Below are positions 34,622 to 43,188 of a stretch of DNA of 64,000 bases, one piece after another; position 1 is the stretch's first letter, and every line of letters begins with the position of its first letter. A program made the translations under genes and the position numbers. The DNA is from Nonomuraea endophytica (GTDB taxonomy: Bacteria > Actinomycetota > Actinomycetes > Streptosporangiales > Streptosporangiaceae), in contig NZ_JACHIN010000004.1 of NCBI RefSeq assembly GCF_014203235.1, positions 434,001 through 498,000 of the forward strand, in the 5' to 3' direction. The notes below the pieces were generated by a model. That model did no database searches, was not told the DNA's origin, and saw only the letters and a list, made by a program, of their open reading frames with translations.

Positions 34622-35244
34622 GCGGAGAACGCCTCGGGAGACAGCCCGACCTCGCGGGCCGCGGCGGTGCGGGCATGGGCGAGCAGGCGCTCCTGGGTCA
34701 GCACGTCGGGGTGGAGCGTGTAGCGGATGGCCAGCCCGTCGAGCATGGCGTCGAGGCGTTCTGCCGCTCCGGCCGGGTCGTCACAGGTGAACTCGCCGGC
34801 GGCCACCCCTTCGGTGATCACCCGCTCGATCGCCCGCAGCCACGTCGCCTCCAGCTCCAGGACGATCTCGTTGACCGCGGGCTCGCGCAGGGCGGTGTTC
34901 CAGGCGTCCAGCCACAGCAGCCAGCTCTGGTCGGCGCGCGACTGCGGGATGTAGTAGTCGAGGACCCGGTCGAAGCGCCGCACGGCGGTGCCGGGCCCGC
35001 GGACGATCTCCTCCAGCCGGGCGCTCTCCACGTCGAGCGTGGCCCTGAGCATCGCGGTGATGAGCTCGTCCTTGGTGGCGAAGTGGTAGTGGATGAGGCC
35101 GCCGCTGACGTTGACCGCCTTGGCGATGTCGGCGATCCGGGTGTTGGCCAGCCCTTTTTCGAGGACGACGCGCCGGGTGGCGGCCAGCAGCTCGGCCCGG
35201 CGCTGGTCGGCCTGTTCGGCTCGGGAGGAAGCACTTCGCACCAC
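34618..35244 (-). CDS. TetR family regulator in the ABC transporter/peptidase operon
   Basis: A 208-residue TetR/AcrR repressor. The N-terminus QRRAELLAATRRVVLEKGLA is followed by NTRIADIAKAVNVSGGLIHY (helix-turn-helix) and HFATKDELITAML; the C-terminal domain resembles the TetR_C_6 (BetI-like) group. GTG 35244 (or 35241) follows AGGA. It lies 34 bases after the binding-protein gene and overlaps the peptidase gene, so it probably regulates this operon; the inverted repeat at 37945 is a candidate site. Confidence 0.87.
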   Translation of the reverse strand: MVRSASSRAEQADQRRAELLAATRRVVLEKGLANTRIADIAKAVNVSGGLIHYHFATKDELITAMLRATLDVESARLEEIVRGPGTAVRRFDRVLDYYIPQSRADQSWLLWLDAWNTALREPAVNEIVLELEATWLRAIERVITEGVAAGEFTCDDPAGAAERLDAMLDGLAIRYTLHPDVLTQERLLAHARTAAAREVGLSPEAFSA

Positions 35245-35278
35245 GAAATCCTATCGCCGGGCCGTACGCCGGTATCCG

Positions 35279-36226
35279 TCAGCATCCGGCCTTGTAAAGG
35301 ACCTTCCGCACCTCTGGGGTGTCGACGTTCTCGCGGGTCACGATGGTGGCGTCGGTCGGGATGGCGGCGGTCACCTGCTGTCCCTTGACCGCGGCGAACG
35401 CCTGCTCCACGCCCTTCGCGCCGATCTCGCCGGGCAGCTGGGCGATGAGCGCCTGCACGACGCCGTCCTTGAGCTGCTTCACCTGGGCCGGGCCCGCGTC
35501 GAAGCCGACCATCTTGACCTGTCCGAGCTTGCCCGCCTGCTGCAGCGCCGTGCCGGCGCCGGTCGCGGAGTTGAGGTTGGTGGCGAAGACTCCGGCCAGG
35601 TCGGGGTCCTTCGCCAGCGCGGCGTTGACGATCTTGGAGGCCTCGCCGACGTCGTTGTGCGAGTACTGCACGCCGAGCGAGCTCACGCCGGGGTGGGCCG
35701 CCTTGATCTCCTCCTCGAAGCCCTTGATCCGGGCGTCCACCGTGCTCACGCCGGGGTCGGTGGAGATGACGAGCACCTTGCCCTTGCCGCCGATCTGCTC
35801 CGACAGCGCCTTGGCCGCCGCCGCGCCGCCCTTGACGTTGTCGGTGCTGATCCTGGACAGGCCGATCGAGGCGTCCTCCACTACGGTGTCCACCAGGATG
35901 ATCTTGATGTTGCGCTGCTTGGCCTGGGTGAGCGGGGCGATCATCGCCTTGACGTCGGTGGGCGCGATGAGCAGGGCGTCGGGCTGGGCGGCCACGACCG
36001 AGTTCACGATCGGCGTCTGCAGGGTCGGGTCGAACTTCTGCGGCCCCTGCACCTCCAGCTCGACCCCGAGCTCCTTGGCCTTGGCCCGTGCGCCGCAGGC
36101 CATCGTCTCGTAGAACTCCTCCCCCGCCAGCCCCTGCACGAGCGTCACCCTGACGGCGCCGCCGGCGCTGGGCTGGCCGCAGGCGGCGAGGGCGAGCAGG
36201 AGGGCGGCGGCGAATGCCTTGCGCAT
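35279..36226 (-). CDS. Sugar-type ABC transporter substrate-binding lipoprotein (RbsB family)
   Basis: Periplasmic-binding-protein-like lipoprotein of 315 residues. Signal and lipobox MRKAFAAALLLALAACG (Cys16), then VTLVQGLAGEEFYETMACGA, PDALLIAPTDVKAMIAPLTQ, ILVDTVVEDASI, GVFATNLNSATGAGTAL and a C-terminal A-G-C. The fold is peripla_BP_4, as in ribose and AI-2 binders. GAGGAG precedes the ATG. Third gene of the ATPase-permease-binding-protein set; ligand unknown. Confidence 0.9.
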   Translation of the reverse strand: MRKAFAAALLLALAACGQPSAGGAVRVTLVQGLAGEEFYETMACGARAKAKELGVELEVQGPQKFDPTLQTPIVNSVVAAQPDALLIAPTDVKAMIAPLTQAKQRNIKIILVDTVVEDASIGLSRISTDNVKGGAAAAKALSEQIGGKGKVLVISTDPGVSTVDARIKGFEEEIKAAHPGVSSLGVQYSHNDVGEASKIVNAALAKDPDLAGVFATNLNSATGAGTALQQAGKLGQVKMVGFDAGPAQVKQLKDGVVQALIAQLPGEIGAKGVEQAFAAVKGQQVTAAIPTDATIVTRENVDTPEVRKVLYKAGC

Positions 36227-36238
36227 GGGGAAGTCTCC

Positions 36239-37183
36239 TCACTGGTCGCGGCGGGCGCGCTGGCGCTGGTCGGCGTAGACGGCGGCGATCAGCACGGCGC
36301 CGACCACCACCTGCTGCCAGAAGGGCCGCACGCCGAGGATCTGGAAGCCGTTCTGCAGCACCGCCGGGATGAACACGCCGATGACGGTGCCGGCCACGGT
36401 GCCGACGCCGCCGAACAGCGACGTGCCGCCGATCACGACGGCGGCGATCGCCTGCAGGTTGTCGGTGGAATGAGCGGACACGCCGGTGATGCCGTATTTC
36501 GCCAGCGACAGGTATCCGGCCAGCCCGGCCAGCAGTCCGGCCAGGCCGTACACGGTGACCAGGTGTCTTCCGACGCGCACGCCGGCACGGCGGGCGGCCT
36601 CGGCGTTGGAGCCGATCGCGTAGGTGTGGCGGCCGAAGCGGGTGCGGGCGAGGGCGAAGCCGAGCACGGCGGTGATGGCGCCGCAGATCCACACGAGGTG
36701 CGGCACGCCGAGCCAGCGGGCCAGGCCGAGGCCGAGGTTCAGCTCGCCGGGCGCGCGCAGGTCGACGCCGCCGGTCAGCAGCAGCGCGGCGCCGAGCGAC
36801 ATGCCGAGCGTGCCGAGGGTGACGATCAGCGCGGGGATCCGCCCGTGCGCGACGAGCACGCCGTTGAGCAGACCCCACCCCAGCCCGGACAGTACGGCCG
36901 CCGCCGCCCCCAACAGCAGCGAGCCGGTGGCCTCGGCCGTCAAGGCGGCGGCCACGGCCGAGAAGACGAGCACGCCGCCGACCGACAGGTCGATCCCGGC
37001 GGTGATGATCACGTAGGTCATGCCGGTGGCCAGGAGCAGGAGGATGGCGGCGTCGCTGACCAAGTTCAGGAGGTTGAACGGGGTGGCGAAGCTGGCGGGC
37101 CGCAGGAGGGCGAAGGCGGCGAGCAGGCCCACGAGCACGAGCCCGATCCAGAACACCTGCGCCGACAGCAGCCGCCCGCTCAT
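36239..37183 (-). CDS. Sugar-type ABC transporter permease (RbsC family)
   Basis: BPD_transp_2 permease of 314 residues with about nine hydrophobic helices. Family signatures: TYVIITAGIDLSVGGVLVFS, GALIV-like ALIVTLGTLGMSLGAALLLT, AIGSNAEAARRAGVRV and IAAVVIGGTSLFGGVGTVAG. The ATG overlaps the ATPase stop (ATGA) and the binding protein follows after 12 bases. Confidence 0.92.
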   Translation of the reverse strand: MSGRLLSAQVFWIGLVLVGLLAAFALLRPASFATPFNLLNLVSDAAILLLLATGMTYVIITAGIDLSVGGVLVFSAVAAALTAEATGSLLLGAAAAVLSGLGWGLLNGVLVAHGRIPALIVTLGTLGMSLGAALLLTGGVDLRAPGELNLGLGLARWLGVPHLVWICGAITAVLGFALARTRFGRHTYAIGSNAEAARRAGVRVGRHLVTVYGLAGLLAGLAGYLSLAKYGITGVSAHSTDNLQAIAAVVIGGTSLFGGVGTVAGTVIGVFIPAVLQNGFQILGVRPFWQQVVVGAVLIAAVYADQRQRARRDQ

Positions 37184-37929
37184 CCGCGCGCTCCGGTCAT
37201 CGCGCCGACCAGTTCTTCCATGGAGACCTGCGCGGTGTCGAAGCGGGCCACCCGGCGGCCGAGCCTGAGCACCTCGACCCGGTCGGAGACGGCCTTGACG
37301 TCCTGCATGTTGTGGCTGATGAGCAGCACGCTCACGCCGGAGTCGCGCACGCCGCGGATGAGGTCGAGCACGCGGCGGGTCTGCACGACGCCGAGCGCGG
37401 CGGTCGGCTCGTCCATGAACACCACGCGGCGCGCCCAGGTGACCGCCCTGGCCACGGCGACGCCCTGCCGCTGACCGCCGGAGAGCGTGGAGACCGGCGC
37501 GTCCTGCGACTTCAGCTCGACCCCGAGGCGCTCGCAGGCCTGCCGGGCGCGCTCGCGCATGGCGGCGTCGTCGAGCAGGCCGAGGCGACCGAGCAGGCCG
37601 GGCTTGAGCAGTTCGCGGCCGAGGAAGAAGTTGGCCGCCGGGGTGAGGTCGGCGCAGAGGGCGAGGTCCTGGTAGACGGTCTCGATCCCGGCGGCCCTGG
37701 CGTCCTCGGCGGAGGAGAAGGCCATGGGCCTGCCGTCGAGCAGGATCTCGCCGTCGTCGGGCGGTTCGACGCCGGACAGGATCTTGGCGAGGGTGGACTT
37801 GCCCGCGCCGTTGTCCCCGATCAGCGCGACGACCTCGCCGGGCGGCAGCGCGAGGTCGGCTCCGCGCAGCGCCTCGACGTGGCCGTAGCTCTTGACGATG
37901 CCGCGGGCTTCGAGCAGCGGTCCGGCCAT
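37180..37929 (-). CDS. ABC transporter ATP-binding protein, single domain
   Basis: ATPase of a sugar-type importer, 249 residues: Walker A ALIGDNGAGKSTLAKIL, Q-loop ETVYQDLALCADLTPAANFF, signature STLSGGQRQGVAVARAV, Walker B RVVFMDEPTAALG, H-loop LLISHNMQDVKAVSDRV. RbsA normally has two ABC domains; here only one, as in the FrcA-type importers. First gene of the operon, only 42 bases from the preceding gene, with a perfect inverted repeat between. Confidence 0.92.
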   Translation of the reverse strand: MAGPLLEARGIVKSYGHVEALRGADLALPPGEVVALIGDNGAGKSTLAKILSGVEPPDDGEILLDGRPMAFSSAEDARAAGIETVYQDLALCADLTPAANFFLGRELLKPGLLGRLGLLDDAAMRERARQACERLGVELKSQDAPVSTLSGGQRQGVAVARAVTWARRVVFMDEPTAALGVVQTRRVLDLIRGVRDSGVSVLLISHNMQDVKAVSDRVEVLRLGRRVARFDTAQVSMEELVGAMTGARG

Positions 37930-37944
37930 AGATCTATCAAGAGC

Positions 37945-37968
37945 GGGGTTGACATCGTTGTCAACCCC
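37945..37968. promoter_or_regulatory. Perfect 10-base inverted repeat upstream of the ABC operon
   Basis: GGGGTTGACA, spacer TCGT, then the exact complement of the first arm. It lies 15 bases before the ATPase start and just beyond the preceding glycosyltransferase stop. It contains a TTGACA -35-like element on either strand. It could be the operator of the operon's TetR, or a hairpin ending the upstream transcript; there is no T tract. Confidence 0.6.
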
Positions 37969-37971
37969 CGA

Positions 37972-39924
37972 TCAAGAACAGTCGTAGAGGCCGTCCTGGC
38001 CCTCCACGGCCGAGCAGTTCTCCTGGACCCACGAGGTGGCCTGGCCGCCGCCCCTGCCGCCGCCGGTCATCACGTAGCGCAGGCGGCCGGAGGAGGTCAG
38101 CTCCTCCAGGCGCGCGGTGGTCATGGCCGGGTCGGAGCCGGTGAAGCCGCCCATGGCGATGACCGGCTCACCGGTGGACAGGATCAGCGAGGATGCCTGC
38201 TGGGCGCTGCCCACCGCGACCAGCCAGTCGGCGTTCCCCCGGTTGGCCTCCAGGAACGTGGCCAGCTCGGCGCTGACCTCCCGCCCGCCCGGTCCGCCGG
38301 AAAGGCCCGGGTTCCCACCGCCGGGCGACCGGTCCTCGGCGGGCGCGCGATCTCCAGCGGGCGCACCGTCTCCTGCGGGCGGGGTGGATCCGGCGGGCGG
38401 GGTGGATCCGGCGGGTGGACGGTCTCCGACGGGCTGACGGCCGCCCGGCATGCCCGTCGGACCGCCGCCGAAACCGCCGAAGCCGCCGAAGCCACGGCGG
38501 CCCGCGTCGGGTCCGGCGGTCGGGTTGGTGCCGTTGATCGGGGACTGGAGCGGAGTGACCGCGTACGCCGCCGGTCCGGCCAGCCCTGCGACCAGGGCAA
38601 GGACCAGCCCGGCGACGGTGATCGCGGCGCCGCGCCGTACCCGGGCCAGAATGAGCGCGAGCCCGGCCAGAGCGGTGATCCCGAGCACCGCCCAGGCCAG
38701 CCACGGCGTCCACTCCGGCGTACGGCGCAGCACCGCGAACGCCCACCCCCCGGTCACCACGACGGCCACCGGCAGCACCCAGCCCAGCACCCGCGCCTCC
38801 CGATAGGCCTGCCACATGAGCACCCCGCCCATCCCGCTCAGCGCCGCCACCGCCGGAGCCATGGCCGTGCTGTAGTAGGGGTGGAAGGTGCCGCTGGAGA
38901 AGCTGAAGACCACGACGTGCACGGCCAGCCAGCCGCCCCACACCAGCCACGGCCCCCAGCTCCACGCCTGCCCTGACCTCCTGGCCCGAAGCCCGGCCGC
39001 GGTCGCCAGCAGCAGGGCGATCGCGCAGAACGGCAGCAGCCACGAGATCTGCCCGGCCATCACCTCGTTGAACAGCCGCCCGGCCCCGGACTCCCCGCCG
39101 AAGGAGGGCCCGCCGGCCCGCCCGCCACCGCCCTGGCCGAAGATCCGGCCGAGGCCGTTGTAGCCGATGACCAGGTCCCAGACGGAGTTGTCGGTGGATC
39201 CGCCGACGTAGGGCCGCGAGTCGGCGGGCCACAGGTCGACGATCGCCATCCACCAGGCGCTCGACACCACGAGCACCGCCCCGGCGGCCAGCAGGTGGCC
39301 GAGCCGCCTGACGACGCTGGCGCGGGCGCAGAACAGGTAGGCGAGCGCGAAGGCGGGCAGCACCAGGTACGCCTGGAGCATCTTGGCGTTGAACCCGAGG
39401 CCGACGAAGAGCGCGCAGAGCAGCAGCCAGCGCGGCCGCCCGGTGCGCAGCGCCTCCAGGCAGAACCAGGCGGCCACGGTGAGCAGCAGCACCAGGAGGG
39501 TGTCCGGGTTGTTGTCGCGGTTGATGGCCACGGTGATCGGGGTGAGCGTCATCGCGAGGGCGGCGACGAGCCCGGCCGCCTCCGCCCGCCGTTCCCCGAA
39601 ATAGGGGGACATGTTGCGGCGTACCGCCGAATAGACCACCGCGATCGCCGCCACGCCCGCCAGCGCCTGCGGCACCAGCATGCTCCACGTCGAGAACCCG
39701 AAGATCCGCGCCGACAGCGCCATCACCCACAGCGCCAGCGGCGGCTTGTCCACGGTGATGAACGACCCGGCGTCCAGCGCGCCGAAGAAGAACGCCTTCC
39801 AGCTCTGGGTGGCCGACAGGACGGCGGCCGAGTAGTAGGTGTTGGCCATCCCGCTCAGCGCCCACGTGTACAGGACCAGGGCGACGGCGAGCACCCCGGC
39901 CAGCGCCCAGCGCGCCCGCGTCAT
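37972..39924 (-). CDS. Membrane glycosyltransferase, GT39/ArnT-like
   Basis: Integral membrane mannosyltransferase-like enzyme of 650 residues. The start MTRARWALAGVLAVALVLYT is followed by FGALDAGSFITVDKPPLALW with the membrane-proximal acidic/DKPP motif, RDNNPDTLLVLLLTVAAWFC and more than ten hydrophobic helices. The C-terminal soluble part contains Gly-Phe-Gly repeats, PAGSTPPAG repeats and an alpha/beta domain ending in Cys, as in the actinomycete polyprenyl-phosphate-sugar transferases beside GT2-GtrA genes. ATG overlaps the preceding stop (ATGA). It probably moves sugars from lipid carriers to an extracytoplasmic acceptor. Confidence 0.88.
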   Translation of the reverse strand: MTRARWALAGVLAVALVLYTWALSGMANTYYSAAVLSATQSWKAFFFGALDAGSFITVDKPPLALWVMALSARIFGFSTWSMLVPQALAGVAAIAVVYSAVRRNMSPYFGERRAEAAGLVAALAMTLTPITVAINRDNNPDTLLVLLLTVAAWFCLEALRTGRPRWLLLCALFVGLGFNAKMLQAYLVLPAFALAYLFCARASVVRRLGHLLAAGAVLVVSSAWWMAIVDLWPADSRPYVGGSTDNSVWDLVIGYNGLGRIFGQGGGGRAGGPSFGGESGAGRLFNEVMAGQISWLLPFCAIALLLATAAGLRARRSGQAWSWGPWLVWGGWLAVHVVVFSFSSGTFHPYYSTAMAPAVAALSGMGGVLMWQAYREARVLGWVLPVAVVVTGGWAFAVLRRTPEWTPWLAWAVLGITALAGLALILARVRRGAAITVAGLVLALVAGLAGPAAYAVTPLQSPINGTNPTAGPDAGRRGFGGFGGFGGGPTGMPGGRQPVGDRPPAGSTPPAGSTPPAGDGAPAGDRAPAEDRSPGGGNPGLSGGPGGREVSAELATFLEANRGNADWLVAVGSAQQASSLILSTGEPVIAMGGFTGSDPAMTTARLEELTSSGRLRYVMTGGGRGGGQATSWVQENCSAVEGQDGLYDCS

Positions 39925-41069
39925 CGGCTCACCCTGCGCGGGTTGAACACCCAGACGCGCAGCAGCAGGAAGCGCACCAGGGTGGCCAGCGCGTTCGCCA
40001 GCACGACCGCGGCCAGCTCCACTCCGTGCGAGACCCCGCCGGGCAGCAGCGCGAGCCCGCCGGTGGTGAGCGCCAGCCCCACGAGGAAGGCGATCAGACC
40101 CTCGAACTGGTGCCGTACGACGCCCGCCGGCCCGCTGATCCCGAACGTGAAGCGCCGGTTGGCCGCGGTGTTGGCCACGGCGGTCACCAGCAGCGCGATC
40201 GCGTTGGCCGGCATCGGCGCGAGCGCCCCGCGCAGCAGCGTGTACAGCCCGAGGTAGGCCAGCGTGCTGAAGACGCCCACGATCGCGAAGCGGGGCAGCT
40301 GCCTGGCCAGCCCGCGCGGCACCTGCCGCGACGGGATCGGCGCGCGCAGCGCGTGCGCGCGGGCCAGCCTGGCCATGCCGCGCAGGTCGTCCAGCGCGGT
40401 GCGCACGACGTCGACCCGGCTGTCCGGATCGTCCACCCAGTCGACCGGCACCTCGTGGATGCGCAGCCCGTGCCGCTGGGCCAGCAGGAGCAGCTCGGTG
40501 TCGAAGAACCACTGCTCGTCCTCGACCGCGGGCAGCAGCGCCTGCGCCACCTCGGTGCGCACCGCCTTGAAGCCGCACTGGGCGTCGGTGAAGCGGGCGC
40601 CGAGCAGGGCGTGCAGGAGCAGGTTGTAGCAGCGGGAGATGACCTCGCGCTTGGGCCCGCGCTCCACTCGCGCCGCGGGCGCCAGCCGGGTGCCGATGGC
40701 CAGGTCGCTGTGGCCCGACAGCAGCGGCGCGACCAGGGGCAGGAAGGCGTCCAGGTCCGTGGACAGATCCACGTCCATGTAGCTGACGACGTCCGCGTCG
40801 CTCTGCGACCACACCTTGCGCAGCGCCCTGCCGCGCCCCTTCTCCTCCAGGTGTACGACCCGCACGTGCGGCAGCTCGGCCGCCAGCTCCCTGGCCAGCA
40901 GCCAGGTGTTGTCCGTGCTGGCGTTGTCGGCGATCGTGATGCGGAAGCCGTAAGGGAAGGTGGCCGTCAGATAGTCGTGCAGCCGGGTCACGCTGGCGCG
41001 CAGGGCGCGCTGCTCGTCGTGGACCGGGACGACCACCTCGACCAGCCGCGTCTTGATGGATGTTCGCAT
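39921..41069 (-). CDS. GT2 glycosyltransferase fused to GtrA-like membrane domain
   Basis: Bifunctional protein of 382 residues. Residues about 1-240 are a GT-A fold, dolichyl-phosphate-sugar-synthase-like: VEVVVPVHDEQRALRASVTR, IADNASTDNTWLLA, SYMDVDLSTDLDAF (DXD) and DAQCGFKAVRTEV. Residues about 255-375 are a four-helix GtrA-like domain (FAIVGVFSTLAYLGLYTLLR, NTAANRRFTFG). It would make and perhaps flip a polyprenyl-phosphate sugar used by the GT39 enzyme encoded next. GGGAG precedes the ATG; it follows the histidine kinase after 25 bases. Confidence 0.9.
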   Translation of the reverse strand: MRTSIKTRLVEVVVPVHDEQRALRASVTRLHDYLTATFPYGFRITIADNASTDNTWLLARELAAELPHVRVVHLEEKGRGRALRKVWSQSDADVVSYMDVDLSTDLDAFLPLVAPLLSGHSDLAIGTRLAPAARVERGPKREVISRCYNLLLHALLGARFTDAQCGFKAVRTEVAQALLPAVEDEQWFFDTELLLLAQRHGLRIHEVPVDWVDDPDSRVDVVRTALDDLRGMARLARAHALRAPIPSRQVPRGLARQLPRFAIVGVFSTLAYLGLYTLLRGALAPMPANAIALLVTAVANTAANRRFTFGISGPAGVVRHQFEGLIAFLVGLALTTGGLALLPGGVSHGVELAAVVLANALATLVRFLLLRVWVFNPRRVSR

Positions 41070-41094
41070 GTCTCCCAGGTCACCGGGCCGGTCT

Positions 41095-42456
41095 TTAGCC
41101 GGACTTAGCCGATGATGAGAGCGGGGTGAGACTTCCCGGCAGGCGTACCGTGGCGATCACTCCGCCGCCCGGCGCGTTGTCCAGCCGGACGCTTCCGCCG
41201 GCCTCGGCCACCGCCTGCGCCACGATCGCCAGGCCCAGACCCGAGCCGGGCAGCGCGCGTGCCGACGGGGAGCGCCAGAACCGCTCGAAGACGTGCGGCA
41301 GCTCCTCGCGCGGGATGCCGGGCCCGTGGTCGCGCACGGTCAGCACGCCGCCGCGCAGCACCACCTCGATGCCGTTCTCGCTGAACTTGCGGGCGTTGTC
41401 GATGAGGTTGAGCACCGCGCGTTCCAGCGAGGCGGCGTTGCCGACGGTGAACCACTGGCCCAGGTCGGTGCTCAGCTCGGCGCCGCGCAGCCTGGCCCGC
41501 TCGGCGGCGGCCTTCACCACCTCGTGCACGGCCAGCTCCACGTGCGGCTCGTGGTCGGTGTCGCCCCTGGCCAGCATGAGCAGGTCACCCACCAGCGCCG
41601 ACAACTCGGCGAACTGGGCCTTCACGTTGACCAGCAGCCGCTCCTTGGCGGCCGGGTCGAGCTGCCTGCCGGTCTGCTCGCTGCGCAGCAGCAGGTCGAT
41701 GTTGGTGCGCAGCGTGGTCAGCGGGGTGCGCAGCTCGTGGCCGGCGTCGGCGACGAGCTGGCGCTGGCGGTCGCGGGAACCGGCCAGGGCGGCCGTCATC
41801 GCGTTGAAGGAGGCGCTCAGGCGGGCGATCTCGTCCTCGCCCTTGACCGGGATGGAGGTGTCGAGGTCCTCGGTGGTGGCGATGTGCTCGACCGCCCTGG
41901 TCAGCTCGCCCACCGGGCGCAGGGCCGTACGGGAGACGAGCAGGCCGGCCGAGGCGGCGCCGAGCACGCCGAGGCCGGCCACGCCCGCGAGCAGGGCGGC
42001 CAGCGTGCTGAGGGAGGTCTGCAGGCGGTCCAGGCGGCGGGCGCTCATGACGGCCACGCCCGGGGCGACCCACTTGGTGACGACGCGGACCTGCGCGCCG
42101 TCGATGGTGGCGCTCGTGTGCAGGCACTGGCCGCCGGAGCGGGCCACCCGCAGGTCGGCCTCGGTCACCCGGATCGGCGTGCCGAACGAGCAGGTCGGGC
42201 TCTGGTCGGCGTAGATGATCTGCTCGGAGTACGGCGGCGCGTAGGCGTCCTCGGCCGGCGGCTCGGTCGAGCACCTGAGCTGGAGCTTGACGATGTCGGG
42301 CCGCTTGCCCGGCGGGCCCTCCAGTTCGTGGTCGAGCTGGCTGAGCAGTTCCATGCGCACGATGGAGAAGCACAGGACCGCCGAGAGCGCGACCGCCAGC
42401 GCCACCGCAGCCGTCACCAGCAACGTCATCCGGGCACGCAGGCTGCTCCATTTCAC
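41095..42456 (-). CDS. Two-component sensor histidine kinase
   Basis: Membrane histidine kinase of 453 residues: N-terminal helix (TLLVTAAVALAVALSAVLCF), an extracellular region with four or so cysteines, a second helix (about 160-185), HAMP domain (SRTALRPVGELTRAVEHIAT), H-box DAGHELRTPLTTLRTNID, N-box NLIDNARKFSENG, and G boxes DHGPGIPREELPHVFERFWR and GSGLGLAIV. GTG 42456 overlaps the response-regulator stop (GTGA). Confidence 0.93.
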   Translation of the reverse strand: MKWSSLRARMTLLVTAAVALAVALSAVLCFSIVRMELLSQLDHELEGPPGKRPDIVKLQLRCSTEPPAEDAYAPPYSEQIIYADQSPTCSFGTPIRVTEADLRVARSGGQCLHTSATIDGAQVRVVTKWVAPGVAVMSARRLDRLQTSLSTLAALLAGVAGLGVLGAASAGLLVSRTALRPVGELTRAVEHIATTEDLDTSIPVKGEDEIARLSASFNAMTAALAGSRDRQRQLVADAGHELRTPLTTLRTNIDLLLRSEQTGRQLDPAAKERLLVNVKAQFAELSALVGDLLMLARGDTDHEPHVELAVHEVVKAAAERARLRGAELSTDLGQWFTVGNAASLERAVLNLIDNARKFSENGIEVVLRGGVLTVRDHGPGIPREELPHVFERFWRSPSARALPGSGLGLAIVAQAVAEAGGSVRLDNAPGGGVIATVRLPGSLTPLSSSAKSG

Positions 42457-43148
42457 GGTGCGTTCCGCAGCACGTAACCGACGCCGCGCACGGTGTGGAT
42501 GAGCCGGGGCTCGCCGCCCGCCTCGGTCTTGCGCCGCAGGTACATCACGTAGACGTCGAGGGAGTTGGAGGTCGGCTCGAAGTCGAAGCCCCACACCTCG
42601 CCGAGGATCTGGTCGCGGGTCAGCACCTGGCGCGGGTGGCTGAGCAGGAGTTCGAGAAGCTGGTACTCGGTCCTGGTCAGATCGAGCCTGCGGGCGCCGC
42701 GGGTGACCTCGCGGGTGGCCGGGTCCATGCGCAGGTCGGCGTAGGAGAGCAGGCCGTCCTGCGGCACGGCGCCGAGCGCGCTGCGCCGCAGCAGCGCCCG
42801 TACCCTCGCCAGCAGCTCGTCCAGCTCGAACGGCTTGACCAGGTAGTCGTCAGCGCCCGCGTCCAGGCCGGAGACGCGGTCGCCGACGGCGTCACGGGCG
42901 GTCAGCATCAGCACCGGCACGTGGTTGCCGCCCTGCCGCAGCCGCCGGCACGCGGTCAGCCCGTCGAGCTTGGGCATCATGACGTCCAGCAGCACCGCGT
43001 CGTACGCCTCGCGGGCCAGCTGCTCCAGCGCGGCCTGCCCGTCCACGGCCGTGGCCACCTGGTAGCCCTCGAACTCCAGGCTCGACTGCAGCGCCTCGCG
43101 CAGCGCCGGCTCGTCGTCCACCACCAGGAGTCTCATGGGCTCACTCAT
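42453..43148 (-). CDS. OmpR-family response regulator
   Basis: DNA-binding response regulator of 231 residues. Receiver domain with DDE at 11-13, phospho-acceptor D55 in LLDVMMPKLDG, and KPF; the C-terminal winged helix has LDLTRTEYQLLELLLSHPRQ, NSLDVYVMYLRRKTE and the final RGVGYVLR. ATG 43148 is favoured because TAGCGT lies 6 bases upstream; an ATG four codons in is the alternative. It heads an operon with its kinase and two glycosyltransferases, which it may control. Confidence 0.93.
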   Translation of the reverse strand: MSEPMRLLVVDDEPALREALQSSLEFEGYQVATAVDGQAALEQLAREAYDAVLLDVMMPKLDGLTACRRLRQGGNHVPVLMLTARDAVGDRVSGLDAGADDYLVKPFELDELLARVRALLRRSALGAVPQDGLLSYADLRMDPATREVTRGARRLDLTRTEYQLLELLLSHPRQVLTRDQILGEVWGFDFEPTSNSLDVYVMYLRRKTEAGGEPRLIHTVRGVGYVLRNAP

Positions 43149-43154
43149 GCGTCA

Positions 43155-43160
43155 ACGCTA
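43155..43160 (-). promoter_or_regulatory. Candidate leaderless -10 of the response regulator
   Basis: On the minus strand TAGCGT ends 6 bases before ATG 43148, and no Shine-Dalgarno is visible. Pattern only. Confidence 0.35.
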
Positions 43161-43188
43161 CGTCGCCATCATGAGAACTCGCTGAAGG

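Noticed and set aside
34818..36878. A 686-codon minus-strand frame
   Set aside because: Arg/Ala-rich frame overlapping TetR, binding protein and permease, all of which have clear domain motifs in other frames.
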